55,446 nucleotides of DNA from Acidobacteriaceae bacterium (GCA_003151435.1 PLXP01000185.1:25224-80669); one strand, 5' to 3'; shown: positions 7,851-16,978, counted from the first letter of the stretch. Program-made: numbers and translations. The notes: generated by a model from the letters alone, not told the origin.

Positions 7851-8603
7851 ATGGGGACAGCTTTGCCTGCAGTACGCCAGGCCCCGAGGGGGCCATCATC
7901 ACCCACTGTCTTTGAAGTTGCGGAGCGCATCGCGATGATGTGTGCATCCGCGCTTTTCACCGGTCTCACAGAGAAAGAGTGTTTAGAGATTGCCTCATGC
8001 GCCAGGGCGCGAACCTTTGCCCGGGACGAAATCCTGTTCAGGGAAGGGCAATCGGCGCGTAACCTGGTAATGATTCACAGTGGCAGCGTAAAGCTTTCCC
8101 AACTCAGCGCGAGCGGAAATGAAGTCATCCTCTGGATGACCGGCTCGAGCGACCCGGTTGGCGTACCTGCCGAAACCACTTCGTGCAGCCACACTTGTTC
8201 TGCCCGTGCGATGGAGCAGTGCAAGGCATCGGTGTGGGAATACGCGAGACTTCAGAACCTCATGGTGGAATATCCTCAGATCAGAGCGAACATCAATCAA
8301 ATCCTCTCCGGCCGGCTGAATGAACTTCAGGAGCGGTTCCGTGAGGTGGCTACCGAGAAGGTTGCCAAGCGATTGGCTCTTGCCCTTCTGCGACTGGTGA
8401 AGCAAGTAGGCAAGCCCGCCTATCCGGGAACCGAGATATCCCTTTCACGCGACGAACTTGCGCAGATGACTGGGACGACGCTGTTCACCATCAGCCGCGT
8501 GCTGTCGAAGTGGGCAGAAGAGGGTTTTATAGAGCCCCGCAGAGGGTCAGTTGTCGTGCTTGATACTAAGCGCCTCGGGCAGGTATGCGACGAGGAGGAA
8601 TAG
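7851..8603 (+). CDS. Crp/Fnr-family transcriptional regulator
   Basis: 250-aa cytoplasmic regulator. Residues about 35-150 form the cyclic-nucleotide-binding-like beta barrel (FARDEILFREGQSARNLVMI, GSVKLSQLSASGNEV). A long dimer helix follows, then a C-terminal winged HTH at about 195-245 with ISLSRDELAQMTGTTLFTIS and RVLSKWAEEGFIE. A cysteine group CSHTCSARAMEQC sits in the sensing domain, but not in the N-terminal pattern of the FNR iron-sulfur protein, so the signal is unknown. The ATG follows GGGGGG at 7-nt spacing. No co-directional neighbour suggests a target; intact amid decayed genes. Confidence 0.88.
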   Translation: MGTALPAVRQAPRGPSSPTVFEVAERIAMMCASALFTGLTEKECLEIASCARARTFARDEILFREGQSARNLVMIHSGSVKLSQLSASGNEVILWMTGSSDPVGVPAETTSCSHTCSARAMEQCKASVWEYARLQNLMVEYPQIRANINQILSGRLNELQERFREVATEKVAKRLALALLRLVKQVGKPAYPGTEISLSRDELAQMTGTTLFTISRVLSKWAEEGFIEPRRGSVVVLDTKRLGQVCDEEE

Positions 8604-8701
8604 GGGACTCTTCGATCCTGATTATGGCTTTCCTGGAGCGGAGTCAACGTGAGAGTGGCGGCCTCGATGAAGGGAGCCGTCGAGAAAGACTCTTCCCCTG
8701 C

Positions 8702-8746
8702 CGCACCGACACCACCTTGCTGGAGTCGCTCAAAAAGCACGGTTGA
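8702..8746 (+). pseudogene. Possible scrap of a second brnA antitoxin gene (last 14 codons)
   Basis: Reads RTDTTLLESLKKHG then stop, resembling the C-terminus of BrnA (compare RIDSTLLDSIKKRT at 5500-5541). Upstream codons in this frame do not look like BrnA. Too short to be certain. Confidence 0.35.
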
Positions 8747-8968
8747 CCAGTTGCGCGCCTCACTTATCTACTCATAGAGAGTGTTTCCATCGCCGCCAGC
8801 GCGCGGATTCAACTGAAATTTGACGACTGAGAACTGAAAGCTCACGCAACTGCACCAACTCTGGTGATATCCACAGATTTCGCCAAGTTTTGCACTTGCA
8901 TCCACAGATCGACCAAGAGCATAGTCTCTTTCAGTTGGTGACCAAGTAGGGAATTGGAAAAGACGTTT

Positions 8969-9480
8969 CCTGCTTCGCAGGAAGATGAAAGGTTCGATGG
9001 AACTCGGAACTTGGTCTTGCGGCCCAGCCGCAGAATCAAGATTCGAGGGTAAGTCGAAAACTCATCCTCAGGCTTGGCAGGACGATGCAAAGTTCGGTTG
9101 AAGTCGGAGTTTCGTCGCCGGCTCAGCAGGAGATGCAACAACCAATCGAGGTCGGAGATTCATCTTGCGGCTTGCCGCGGAGGAGTCGCCGAAAGAAGTT
9201 GGGAGTAAGTCACCCGCTGGCAGGAGACGTAACATCCAGTCAAAGTTGGAAATGCACAGACGGCTCGCCGGAGGTGCGACACCCGCAGAGATTGGAAGTT
9301 CGTCGACGGCTCAGCAGAAGATGCAACACTCGATCGAAGTTGGAGATTCGTCGACGGCTCGTCCGTAGATACAATCTTCAGTGGAAATCGGGAGCTACAT
9401 CGACGGCTTGGCTGGAAGATATAAAGTCTGACTAAAACCGAAGATTCATCGTCAGTCCTTGCCGGATGACGTTTGATTCG
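8969..9480. repeat. Degenerate tandem repeat array, about ten units of 46-50 bp
   Basis: Units recur at 9021, 9071, 9120, 9169, 9216, 9262, 9308, 9356 and 9405, with weaker ones at about 8969 and 9454. Each unit starts near GGCT(T/C)(G/A)(G/C)C(A/C)GG, continues with an AGATGCAACA-like core and a TCGAAGTTGGAGATTCGT-like segment, and ends CGAC. Spacing is mostly 48-49 bp, not a multiple of three, and frames are broken, so it is not a protein repeat. Units differ at many positions, including indels, so it is old. CGTCGACG at unit joints is self-complementary. No function can be assigned. Confidence 0.75.
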
Positions 9481-9683
9481 ATTAGCTATGAAGGCATCCG
9501 GAAAGCGCCAGAGACCGCAAGGTTTCTGGCGCTTTCAATTGTGGAGCAAATTCGAAGCCGCTTCTCCATGTCTCGGCCTTCGCGGTCTGCCTCCGCACAA
9601 GACTTGGCCCGGCCGCAGAAACAGATATCCTGCGATTCTGTGAGGCGGGGATTTTTTTGGGACGACTTAGACCCGCCGGCGGT

Positions 9684-9944
9684 CTATCGCAACATATACC
9701 AGACAAACCAGACCGCGAAGAAGCAGAACGCAAAAGCCGCCTGCATGCTGAGCGCAAACTTGATGCCCTGCAGCAACCCGGCGCGCCCCTCGACAACCTC
9801 CGGCAGGGAGTGAACTTCAGCGCTGACGGAGGGGGGATCGCAGACCGGAGTCGCGATTGCAGAAGCCGCAAAGGAGCCCATCTTCAAGGACGAGGGGAAG
9901 GGTTTCCCGTCAAAGTTTTCGAGAGCTCGAGTAGCCACGGCCAT
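9684..9944 (-). CDS. Small hypothetical protein with a C-terminal membrane segment
   Basis: 86 aa from ATG 9944, preceded by AGGGAG close to the start. Residues 1-58 are polar and unremarkable. Residues about 60-85 (IKFALSMQAAFAFCFFAVWF) form one clear membrane helix at the very C-terminus, as in tail-anchored proteins. No family recognised. The patterned hydrophobic helix favours this strand over competing frames on the other one, but the gene could still be spurious. Confidence 0.4.
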   Translation of the reverse strand: MAVATRALENFDGKPFPSSLKMGSFAASAIATPVCDPPSVSAEVHSLPEVVEGRAGLLQGIKFALSMQAAFAFCFFAVWFVWYMLR

Positions 9945-10494
9945 TTCTCCCTGCGATGTCGTTCGGCAAAGAACCTAATTCAGCGATCCCAACTACAACA
10001 ACACGACAAACAAAGAACCTGATTACGGCACAATGTCAACCGCAGACTTCATCTTGCGGTTCGTTCTATGCGAAAGATGTGATGTGTGGCACAGTAAGCA
10101 GGCTCTGACCAGAGATCCGGGGAATGTCTTATCCAGCGCCTCGCCTATACAGAAATTATACCCACAAGCTGCTGAGATATTCATCTCTATTCTTCAAAGA
10201 GATGTCGATACGGCCTATATTCCTGCCAGTGAGTAGAAGATACTAGAGCGCTAATGCCTCTTGAGCCCGGCGTCAATGCCCGATAGATTGAGTTCACCCA
10301 GTTGCCATCGGCCTGACGCTTCATGCCAGGTGGGGCGGGGGCTAACTCACAAGTGAAGAGTGCCTGGGAAGACCGTTCCTAATGAAGCTACTCTGACTTG
10401 TTCGCGATGAAAACAAAGGAACTTGGCTAATTCTGCCGGCGATAGAAGATATCCACCACGCCCATCGTTCCAGAGCTTCGCAAAGGAGTGTCAA
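9945..10494. other. Intergenic upstream of upxY-like gene
   Basis: 550 bp without a supported gene. Presumably carries the promoter of the antiterminator gene; no clear hexamers were identified. AAAGGAGTGTCAA at 10482-10494 is its ribosome binding site. Confidence 0.35.
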
Positions 10495-11073
10495 ATGATT
10501 TCGGAAACACAGGATCTGGTGTGCCAAGGCATTTCCATTCCCCAGTGGTTTGCCGTCTGGACAGCACCCCGCCATGAAAAGCGGGTGAGCGAGCGAATGA
10601 CGGACCGCAGTATCGAAGTCTATCTGCCTGTCTATACCACGGAGCGCCAGTGGAAGAAGCGTGCGCCGATCAACCTGGAACTGCCCCTCTTCCCCGGATA
10701 TGTTTTTGTGCGCATCCCACGCAATGCGCGAGGTAAGGTACTTGACACTCCGGGGGTGTACTCCATCGTCGGGAACGGCAAGCAGGCGCTTCCAGTCCCG
10801 GACACTGACATTGAAGCGCTTCGCTCGGGACTGCATTTGCGCAAGGCAGAGCCCCACCCCTATCTCACGGTGGGAGAACGGGTATCGATCAGGAAGGGAG
10901 CTCTTGCGGGGTTGGAGGGTGTCCTGGTTCGCCAGAAAAGTCAGTTCCGTGTCGTGTTGACGGTCGAAACGATCATGCAGGCCATTTCGGTTGAAGTGGA
11001 TTTGGAGGACCTTGTCCGCGTACAGGAAAGCGATACCGGCGGGGACTCGCACCAGCAGACGATAGTGATGTGA
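10495..11073 (+). CDS. UpxY-type NusG-like transcription antiterminator
   Basis: 192-aa NusG paralogue. The N-terminal NGN domain (about residues 18-115) shows WFAVWTAPRHEKRVSERM and PLFPGYVFVRIP, which contact RNA polymerase. The C-terminal KOW domain (about 125-175) contains VGERVSIRKGALAGLEGVLV. Specialised NusG paralogues of the UpxY/RfaH group load on RNA polymerase early in long polysaccharide operons and suppress termination. The ATG at 10495 follows AAGGAG with good spacing; an in-frame ATG at 10423 lacks one. It lies 0.6 kb beyond the downstream end of the EPS cluster, on the opposite strand, so it would act in trans on that cluster. Confidence 0.88.
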   Translation: MISETQDLVCQGISIPQWFAVWTAPRHEKRVSERMTDRSIEVYLPVYTTERQWKKRAPINLELPLFPGYVFVRIPRNARGKVLDTPGVYSIVGNGKQALPVPDTDIEALRSGLHLRKAEPHPYLTVGERVSIRKGALAGLEGVLVRQKSQFRVVLTVETIMQAISVEVDLEDLVRVQESDTGGDSHQQTIVM

Positions 11074-11705
11074 GAAGTGTTTCTCGTCCCCAAGGGCCGA
11101 TCAGGCTGTTCACTCTGTCGGAACCTCATCTAGAGAGCCAATGGGCGAGAAACGCCTCGCGGGTAGATTGGCCCAGGCCATCGGCGATTGCTGAGAGTCT
11201 CGCAAAGTGAACACTGGCGTCTCGGACAGGTTGCGTCAGCGGTCAGATTAACCATGACGCCAACATCAGCCCTGCCCGCAAACGCTCAGTACTATTACGA
11301 CTGGTACTACGGCATTGATCTGACCGGCAACGGCTGAGGGGCAATTGGTGCGCCTTGGAGCGATCAACCGGCGTGCGGTCGTTTCGCAATCAAAAGAACC
11401 TAGAAAGAAGCCGCGGGCAATACGAAGACCAACCCAGGACCATCAGGTCTTTCGGGCGCGCTATGGCATCGGCAAGGATCCCGCAGACACACTCAGCAAC
11501 TCATTCATCTCAGCAGCTCGCTTCTGGGCATAGTTATCCCCAAACACGCGCTGCCTGCACGAGAAATGTTGAAGCAGGGGAGAGGCGAAGGAAGGAGGGA
11601 GGTGTGATGTCAATGCGATGACATAAGCTTCGCCAACGGGAGGGAGTTTTAAGCAGGGAGGCTATAACGAGACGCGAGGCCACGCGGTTGATTGTGGACT
11701 CGCCG
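11074..11705. other. Intergenic; one curious short frame at 11254-11337
   Basis: 632 bp between the convergent antiterminator and LuxR-type genes. The only notable frame is ATG 11254 to TGA 11337, encoding 27 aa with AQYYYDWYYGIDLTGNG at its end. It has no good ribosome binding site and could be the tail of a lost gene. No clear bidirectional terminator was seen. Confidence 0.35.
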
Positions 11706-12431
11706 CTAGTTTTGAGGAAGCACTATCCGGTTCACGCGCATGGACAAGCTTCCATTGGTCGAGTGCTTCTCTGCGGAGTTCAGGGTGAACACCAGGAGTT
11801 CTGCGCGGCTGGCTACACCAAGTTTATCGAAGATACGGAAGAGATAGTTCTTTACCGTGTGCTCACTTAGATTCAGGCTGTTGGCGATTTTACGATTGGT
11901 GTTTCCGCCCGCCAGCAGCCGCACCACCTCTTCTTCCCGCTTACTAAGCTGGGCCAGGCCAAACAACGGATCATGGTGTGCGGGTTTGCTGGACATGGCA
12001 GTGAGTGTCTCGAGGGCCCAGCCAAGTTCCGTGCTGTTCGCCCAAATCTGCCCGGCATACACCTGCTTCACGCAGCGACAGAGCATTTCAAATTCGCACT
12101 GGCCGGTGCAAAGCACGCCCCTGGCGCCGCCGCCGAAGGCAGTGACAACCATATCGCGATCAGGCTGCTCAAAGAGCATCACCACCTTCACATGCGGCGC
12201 GGTTTTTCTGAGTTGACGCAGAACTTCGAAGCCGGCCGCTGGATCGTCACCCAGCCGGGCGCTGATGAGGGCGACGTCGATGTTCTCAGGCAGAGAGGGA
12301 TCGAGGATCTCTTCCGGGGTCGTGATGCGGGCGACGACCTGGAGATTGGGCTGATGCGTGAGCGCCCTCTCTACGAGTTCAGCGACGAGTGTGCGTGGAT
12401 ATGCGAGGAGAACTGAGATCTGACTGGGCAT
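11706..12431 (-). CDS. LuxR/NarL-type regulator with an atypical receiver domain
   Basis: 241 aa. Residues 1-120 fold as a response-regulator receiver (ISVLLAYPRTLVAELVERAL, KVVMLFEQPDRDM). Residues 162-220 are a LuxR HTH (LSKREEEVVRLLAGGNTNRK, NLSEHTVKNYLFRIFDKLGV). The strand-3 position that normally holds the phospho-acceptor Asp reads VALISAR, with Ser, and the acidic pair after strand 1 is also absent. It should therefore not be a classical phosphorylated regulator. ATG 12431 follows GGGG at 7 nt; upstream codons look non-coding. It closes the EPS cluster and is paralogous to the regulator at 36036, which makes EPS control likely. Confidence 0.85.
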   Translation of the reverse strand: MPSQISVLLAYPRTLVAELVERALTHQPNLQVVARITTPEEILDPSLPENIDVALISARLGDDPAAGFEVLRQLRKTAPHVKVVMLFEQPDRDMVVTAFGGGARGVLCTGQCEFEMLCRCVKQVYAGQIWANSTELGWALETLTAMSSKPAHHDPLFGLAQLSKREEEVVRLLAGGNTNRKIANSLNLSEHTVKNYLFRIFDKLGVASRAELLVFTLNSAEKHSTNGSLSMRVNRIVLPQN

Positions 12432-12677
12432 TTTGATTACCCCAACGTACGTGTCTGTCGGAAGAGCTGTTTGGTACCCGCAACGAATTGCCGTCGCCCG
12501 CTTGGACGCCAATCGGCGAGCATTGCGGGCCTTTGCGAGTGTTGCCTTGAATGAGAGGTGGGCCGGATTACCAATCGCCGATAAATGAATGAAGAAGGAT
12601 AGAACAGGAGAGAGAGCGAAGAGGAAGCCCGACCCGATGAGAGAATCAAATTTCAAAGCCGTGATTTGCAAGGCGCC

Positions 12678-13319
12678 TCAATGTGCTCCTTCGCCCTTCA
12701 GCACGACCTGCGGAGTTTTGAGCAGAATCCTCAAATCCCACAGGAGGGTCCAATTCTGAACGTACCGGATATCCATGTTCACCCGCTCCTGATAAGAGAC
12801 CTTTTGTCGACCTTCTGTTTGCCAATAGCCGCTCATGCCCGGCTTCACAGTGAGGAGAAGATGGCGCATCTGCCCATATTTATCCAGTTCCTCATGAGTG
12901 ATTGAGCGTGGTCCCACCAAACTCATTTGTCCCACGATCACATTGCAGAGCTGAGGCAGTTCGTCGAGGCTGGTCTTGCGTAAGAAGCGACCGGTCCTGG
13001 TGACACGCGGATCATTCACGAGCTTGTAATTTTTCTGAAATTCCGCAAGTAACTCAGGGTTGTTTTGCAGAACAGTGTCCGCATTGACGCACATAGAGCG
13101 GAACTTGAAGAGATCGAACTCTCCCTTCTTGCCCACCACGCGACGTCGATGGAACACGGGCCCGCCATCCTCGGCCTTGATGAGGATGGCGATCACGAGA
13201 AACGTCGGCAACAAGATCAGAATTCCAAGGACGGCGCCGATTAGATCGATCAGCCGTTTCACTATAAGTGAGAGGGAATTGGGTCGTAAGACGGCCAGTT
13301 CGGCCATAGTAGAGGACAT
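12678..13319 (-). CDS. Undecaprenyl-phosphate sugar phosphotransferase (EPS initiating enzyme)
   Basis: 213 aa. Transfers the first sugar-1-phosphate to undecaprenyl phosphate at the inner face of the membrane, beginning the repeat unit. One N-terminal hydrophobic helix (residues ~24-45, GAVLGILILLPTFLVIAIL) precedes the conserved catalytic domain: PVFHRRRVVGKKGEFDLFKF, TRTGRFLRKTSLDELPQL and QMSLVGPR. This is the short form made of the catalytic domain only, lacking the multi-span head of WcaJ/WbaP. ATG 13319 has AAGGAG upstream. Sugar specificity cannot be read from the sequence. Confidence 0.92.
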   Translation of the reverse strand: MSSTMAELAVLRPNSLSLIVKRLIDLIGAVLGILILLPTFLVIAILIKAEDGGPVFHRRRVVGKKGEFDLFKFRSMCVNADTVLQNNPELLAEFQKNYKLVNDPRVTRTGRFLRKTSLDELPQLCNVIVGQMSLVGPRSITHEELDKYGQMRHLLLTVKPGMSGYWQTEGRQKVSYQERVNMDIRYVQNWTLLWDLRILLKTPQVVLKGEGAH

Positions 13320-13533
13320 GGTCGGAGGCTCCTTTTCTTGGCGTAGGTGTAGTTCAGTGGCGGGGGAACGGAGTCGGCGCCGCGGGAAAGGCCGGCATCG
13401 ATACCGAGTGGGTTGCGTTTGGCTTATCCGTCTTCGCGCCACAGGCGCGATCTGGATAATTCACCCAGGGGGATGAGGGTGAAAGGGAGAGAGTCAAGAT
13501 GGGTGCTATCTTTCCAGACTGGAAGGCGTGCGA

Positions 13534-14760
13534 TTAGCGCTGATGGTTCGACACCTCAGCCACATGTTGCACGTGAAGCGATGGCTTGCGGCTACCGAGT
13601 CCTCTCGAACGGAGCACTTCGCTATACAGACGGTGCAATCTCTCCCTCATGACGTCTCGCCGGAAACTAGCTGCGAAGGACTCGCGTCCGGCGTGGCCAA
13701 GGCAACAGCGCTGATCCTCCTGTTCGATCAGCACGCTCAGCGCGTTGGCAAGAGCAGAGGTGTCGCCCTTTGGTACAAGCAATCCAGTTTTCCCATGCTT
13801 TACGGCCTCGCGGACCCCGCCGACATCGGATGCAACTACGGGCAGCCCCGCTCGCATTGCTTCGAGAATACTGATGGGAAACATTTCGCTCTCAGATGCG
13901 AGAACGAAGATGTCAGACTTGACCAACAGCTCCGGCACGTCTTCGCGTTCGCCGAGAAATTCAATCCGTTCGGAAAGTCCGAGCGTTCGTACCAGTTGCT
14001 CCATCTGGATTCGCGTCTCTCCGTCGCCCACCAACCAAAGACGCGCGCGCTGCGGAAGAGTGGCAAATGCGCGGATCAATTGTTCATGATCCTTTCCCGC
14101 CGTAAAGCGAGCCACCATCGTAATGATGGGGGTGATATTTCGCGTGTGGCGCGCCAGACTCGGCGAGTCGCCGATTCCATTGTGAATTGTGACGACCTTG
14201 CCGGGACTGGCGATGCGGTAACGGCGGACGAGATCTTCCCCGGCCCTGGCCACAGTGATGATGCGATCGCACCAGCGTGCGGCAATGCGTTCAAGTGGAA
14301 GAGCCAGAAGGCTTGCGGTTCTCGATACCGCCGCGGTACCCCAAAGCCACGCATGGATGGTGTAGACGACTGGAATTCCAAGCGACCATGCCGCCAGGCG
14401 TCCGATGAAGCCGGCCTTGAAGGTGTGGACGTGAATCAAGTCAGGCTTTTGGGCGCGCAGCAGTTCGCGTGTTTCCCAAAGAGCGATCGTGTCACTCAGG
14501 AGGTTATGCGCCCGCCGCAGGTGCGGCAGTACGTGCACCGTTATCCCCTGTGCGCGGCATGCCGTGGTCAGGAATCCTTCTTCTCCCGCGGCCACATGGA
14601 CCTCGCAGAGTTCACGCATGGCGCTCGCCAGTTCAAGCAGGTGCATCTGTGCCCCACCGCGATCGGCTTGGGTTACGATGTACATGATCTTGAGCTTGCG
14701 GGATGTCCCAGGCAACGAAGAAGCAAGTGAAACAATCGCAGATGGTTGTTTGATCGACAT
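13534..14760 (-). CDS. Family 4 glycosyltransferase
   Basis: 408 aa, GT-B fold. The N-terminal acceptor domain contains IMYIVTQADRGGAQMHLLEL and the donor domain contains ITMVARFTAGKDHEQLI and SEMFPISILEAMRAGLP, with the EX7E-type nucleotide-sugar motif. It adds one sugar to the lipid-linked EPS repeat in the cytoplasm. ATG 14760 follows GGGGATC; a TTG nine codons earlier is possible but less likely. It starts 17 bp after the deacetylase stop, in the same operon. Close in type to the gene at 15833, probably an old duplication. Confidence 0.92.
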   Translation of the reverse strand: MSIKQPSAIVSLASSLPGTSRKLKIMYIVTQADRGGAQMHLLELASAMRELCEVHVAAGEEGFLTTACRAQGITVHVLPHLRRAHNLLSDTIALWETRELLRAQKPDLIHVHTFKAGFIGRLAAWSLGIPVVYTIHAWLWGTAAVSRTASLLALPLERIAARWCDRIITVARAGEDLVRRYRIASPGKVVTIHNGIGDSPSLARHTRNITPIITMVARFTAGKDHEQLIRAFATLPQRARLWLVGDGETRIQMEQLVRTLGLSERIEFLGEREDVPELLVKSDIFVLASESEMFPISILEAMRAGLPVVASDVGGVREAVKHGKTGLLVPKGDTSALANALSVLIEQEDQRCCLGHAGRESFAASFRRDVMRERLHRLYSEVLRSRGLGSRKPSLHVQHVAEVSNHQR

Positions 14761-14777
14761 GAGATAGATCCCCGTAT

Positions 14778-15836
14778 TTACTGGCAAGTGCTGTATTGGG
14801 GGTGAACAGCCTCGGCCATGGTCAGGCTCTTCATAGCGTGCATAACTCTGAGCTCACAAAACGCCGTCAGAATTTCGCGAAGGAACGAAATATTTGGTTG
14901 TCCACCAGCGGCGAAATCCTCGGGATGCCACCAGAGGTGAAAGATCTGTCCGAGCTCGGCGGCGGCTTTGAGTTGATTTCGAATTCTTGTCAACTTGAGA
15001 CGATCGAAAGGGCGAAGGTAGCTGCTGGTGGGCCTTAGATACCGGCTTGGGAGCATGCATGCGAGGGGATCCGCGGGTGTCCAGGGCGCTACCTGCCGCC
15101 CGCAAACGTCGATGTAGGCGTCAAGTAGCCTGAGCGCGCGCTTGTATGGCCGGCGCTGCACAGCGAAGCTATCCGCCTTGTTGGCCTCGACATTCCCGGC
15201 TCCTCGATAGGCATCGATTCCATACTTCTGAAGCAACGGCAAATAGGAAGCATTCACCTGATTTCGCGGAAACACATAAGAGCGGATGTTGTAACCGGAG
15301 TGACGGGCGATGGCCAACGCGCTCTGCATGTCCGCCTCGAAGGCCTCCGCTGTCTGTCCGGGCTCAAGGCAGTAGTAATGCGAATACGAGTGAGAGGCGA
15401 TTTCCTGATCAGGAGTCTCCGCGATTTGTCGAATGAGGCTGGGCGCAAAGTGGAACGGGTCGTCCCCTTCCGATGCGCCAATCCGCTCCGAGTAGGGGTT
15501 GAGGCGTGCATCCGCATAGGTTGGCTGCACTGTGGGTGTGAAGGAGTCAGCCTCTTCCCTTGACGAGGCGAAGAGAGCACCAACAGTTGCCCATGTTGCA
15601 TGAATCGAGAACTCCGAAAAGAGAGCCAGAATGCGAGGAACCATGTCTCTGGCTTTCTCAAGACGCCGCCGCTCCGCTGCATCGAGAGGGAAGCGGTCCC
15701 GAACGCCCCAGTACAGTTCGAAATCGAGAGAGATGACCAAGGCGCCAGGCGTAGAGCGGCCTTCAGAAGTGGGCAACAGCGGTTGACCTTCTCCGGCCGA
15801 GGTGTGTTGAGCTGGCTGCGTGAGAGTAGCGCTCAT
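14778..15836 (-). CDS. Polysaccharide deacetylase (NodB-like) family protein
   Basis: 352 aa. The NodB-fold motifs are visible: LVISLDFELYWG (catalytic/metal Asp), EIASHSYSHYY (metal-binding His pair) and SYVFPRNQVN. The C-terminal region includes FHLWWHPEDF. Enzymes of this group remove N- or O-acetyl groups from polysaccharide sugars. No signal peptide is evident, so it may act on the lipid-linked intermediate in the cytoplasm, or be one of the non-exported family members found in EPS operons. Its start overlaps the stop of the upstream glycosyltransferase by 4 bp (ATGA), indicating translational coupling. Confidence 0.88.
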   Translation of the reverse strand: MSATLTQPAQHTSAGEGQPLLPTSEGRSTPGALVISLDFELYWGVRDRFPLDAAERRRLEKARDMVPRILALFSEFSIHATWATVGALFASSREEADSFTPTVQPTYADARLNPYSERIGASEGDDPFHFAPSLIRQIAETPDQEIASHSYSHYYCLEPGQTAEAFEADMQSALAIARHSGYNIRSYVFPRNQVNASYLPLLQKYGIDAYRGAGNVEANKADSFAVQRRPYKRALRLLDAYIDVCGRQVAPWTPADPLACMLPSRYLRPTSSYLRPFDRLKLTRIRNQLKAAAELGQIFHLWWHPEDFAAGGQPNISFLREILTAFCELRVMHAMKSLTMAEAVHPQYSTCQ

Positions 15837-16963
15837 CCGGCCTCCTCGCTGTGGACGTACACAGGCGCTTCCTTTGTGCCCCTGCAGACCTCTTCGTAGA
15901 TTTCAACTGTCTTTCGGGCCGTCACCTCAATACGAAACTCCCTTTCATATCTCTCCCGCCCTGCTTTGCCGATCCGGGCCAGGACATGCGGGGTTTCAAT
16001 GAGGTGGCGAATTTGCGCGCGCAAGTGATCGACATCTCTGGGACGGGTAAGGAATCCGGTCTCGCCGCCGATCACGGCTTCACTGACGCCACCCACGTCA
16101 GAGGCGATCACCGGCAGACCCGCCCGCATAGCTTCGAGAATCGAAATCGGCAATCCCTCCCATTTAGAAGGAAGAATGAAAATGTCTGCCTGAGAAAGCA
16201 GATGTGCCACATCCTGCCGTTCGCCGAAAAACGTCACTCGCTGCGTAAGCCCAAGCTCGGCAGTGAGAGCCTCCAGGGCCGTGCGCTCTGGACCGTCGCC
16301 AACGAGCTGAATGCGCCAGTTGCCCTCAAGGGTGGATACCGCATGCAGCAGAGTGGCATGATCTTTTTGGTGTACCATGCGGGCGATGGTGATCATGGTG
16401 AGAGGCGTTGTCGTTCCCGGCCTGGCTCTCAGCGGCGTATCGGGTACGCCGTTCCACACGCGGACCATGTTCTTTTGTGAAGTGATGGAGTGACGAAGCG
16501 CCTTGCGAGTATTTGCGTCCGACACAGTGATGATTTTGCCACCCAGGGCCGCACCCAGCCGCTCGAGCGGAACGGAGATGCGCCGACGCATGCTTGGCAC
16601 TCCTTCATCGAAGCTCCAGGTGTGCGCGGTGAATACAGACGGAGTTCCCGTGATTCGCGCCGCGAGCCTGGCGAGCATACCCGCCTTGGAGGTGTGGGAG
16701 TGGACGAGCGTGGGCTTCTCGCTCCAGATCAGCGATGTCAGTTGCATCAATGCACGCAGATCGAGTATTGGTGCGATGGGCTGCACCAGCCCCGGAACAT
16801 ACCGGAATGGAACCCCGGCTTTTTCGCACTCATCCTGCAGATAGCCGGACTCTCCTGCCGCGACGACAGGGTGGAATCCGGGCGGGAGATGATGAATGAG
16901 ATCGAGCACAGCAACCTGTGCTCCGCCGTGATCGGACCGTGTGATGACGTAGAGAATCTTCAT
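15833..16963 (-). CDS. Family 4 glycosyltransferase
   Basis: 376 aa GT-B enzyme. It starts MKILYVITRSDHGGAQVAVL, continues with HSHTSKAGMLARLAARI and donor-domain motifs MITIARMVHQKDHATLL and WEGLPISILEAMRAGLP. It transfers one sugar during repeat-unit assembly. It shares order and wording of motifs with the gene at 13534, so the two look like paralogues. 4-bp overlap with the deacetylase downstream and a 15-bp gap to the glycosyltransferase upstream place it inside one transcription unit. Donor and linkage unknown. Confidence 0.92.
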   Translation of the reverse strand: MKILYVITRSDHGGAQVAVLDLIHHLPPGFHPVVAAGESGYLQDECEKAGVPFRYVPGLVQPIAPILDLRALMQLTSLIWSEKPTLVHSHTSKAGMLARLAARITGTPSVFTAHTWSFDEGVPSMRRRISVPLERLGAALGGKIITVSDANTRKALRHSITSQKNMVRVWNGVPDTPLRARPGTTTPLTMITIARMVHQKDHATLLHAVSTLEGNWRIQLVGDGPERTALEALTAELGLTQRVTFFGERQDVAHLLSQADIFILPSKWEGLPISILEAMRAGLPVIASDVGGVSEAVIGGETGFLTRPRDVDHLRAQIRHLIETPHVLARIGKAGRERYEREFRIEVTARKTVEIYEEVCRGTKEAPVYVHSEEAG

Positions 16964-16978
16964 AGGTAAGGGTCGCCG

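Noticed and set aside
8860..8915. Two DnaA-box-like sequences (ATATCCACA, GCATCCACA) suggesting an origin
   Set aside because: Only two imperfect boxes, no AT-rich unwinding element, no dnaA, dnaN or parAB nearby.
8969..9480. Possible CRISPR array
   Set aside because: Units are wholly similar along their length and diverged throughout; there is no constant repeat alternating with unique spacers and no cas gene.
9466..10236. Several plus-strand frames of 60-120 codons
   Set aside because: Mixed, unpatterned composition, no ribosome binding sites and overlap with a better membrane-protein frame on the minus strand.
12432..12671. N-terminal extension of the LuxR-type regulator to 12671
   Set aside because: The ATG at 12431 has a ribosome binding site and begins the receiver fold directly; the paralogue at 36036 starts at the same place.
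13528..14730. A 400-codon plus-strand frame opposite the glycosyltransferase at 13534
   Set aside because: No recognisable motifs; the minus-strand frame shows a full GT-B enzyme in an operon.
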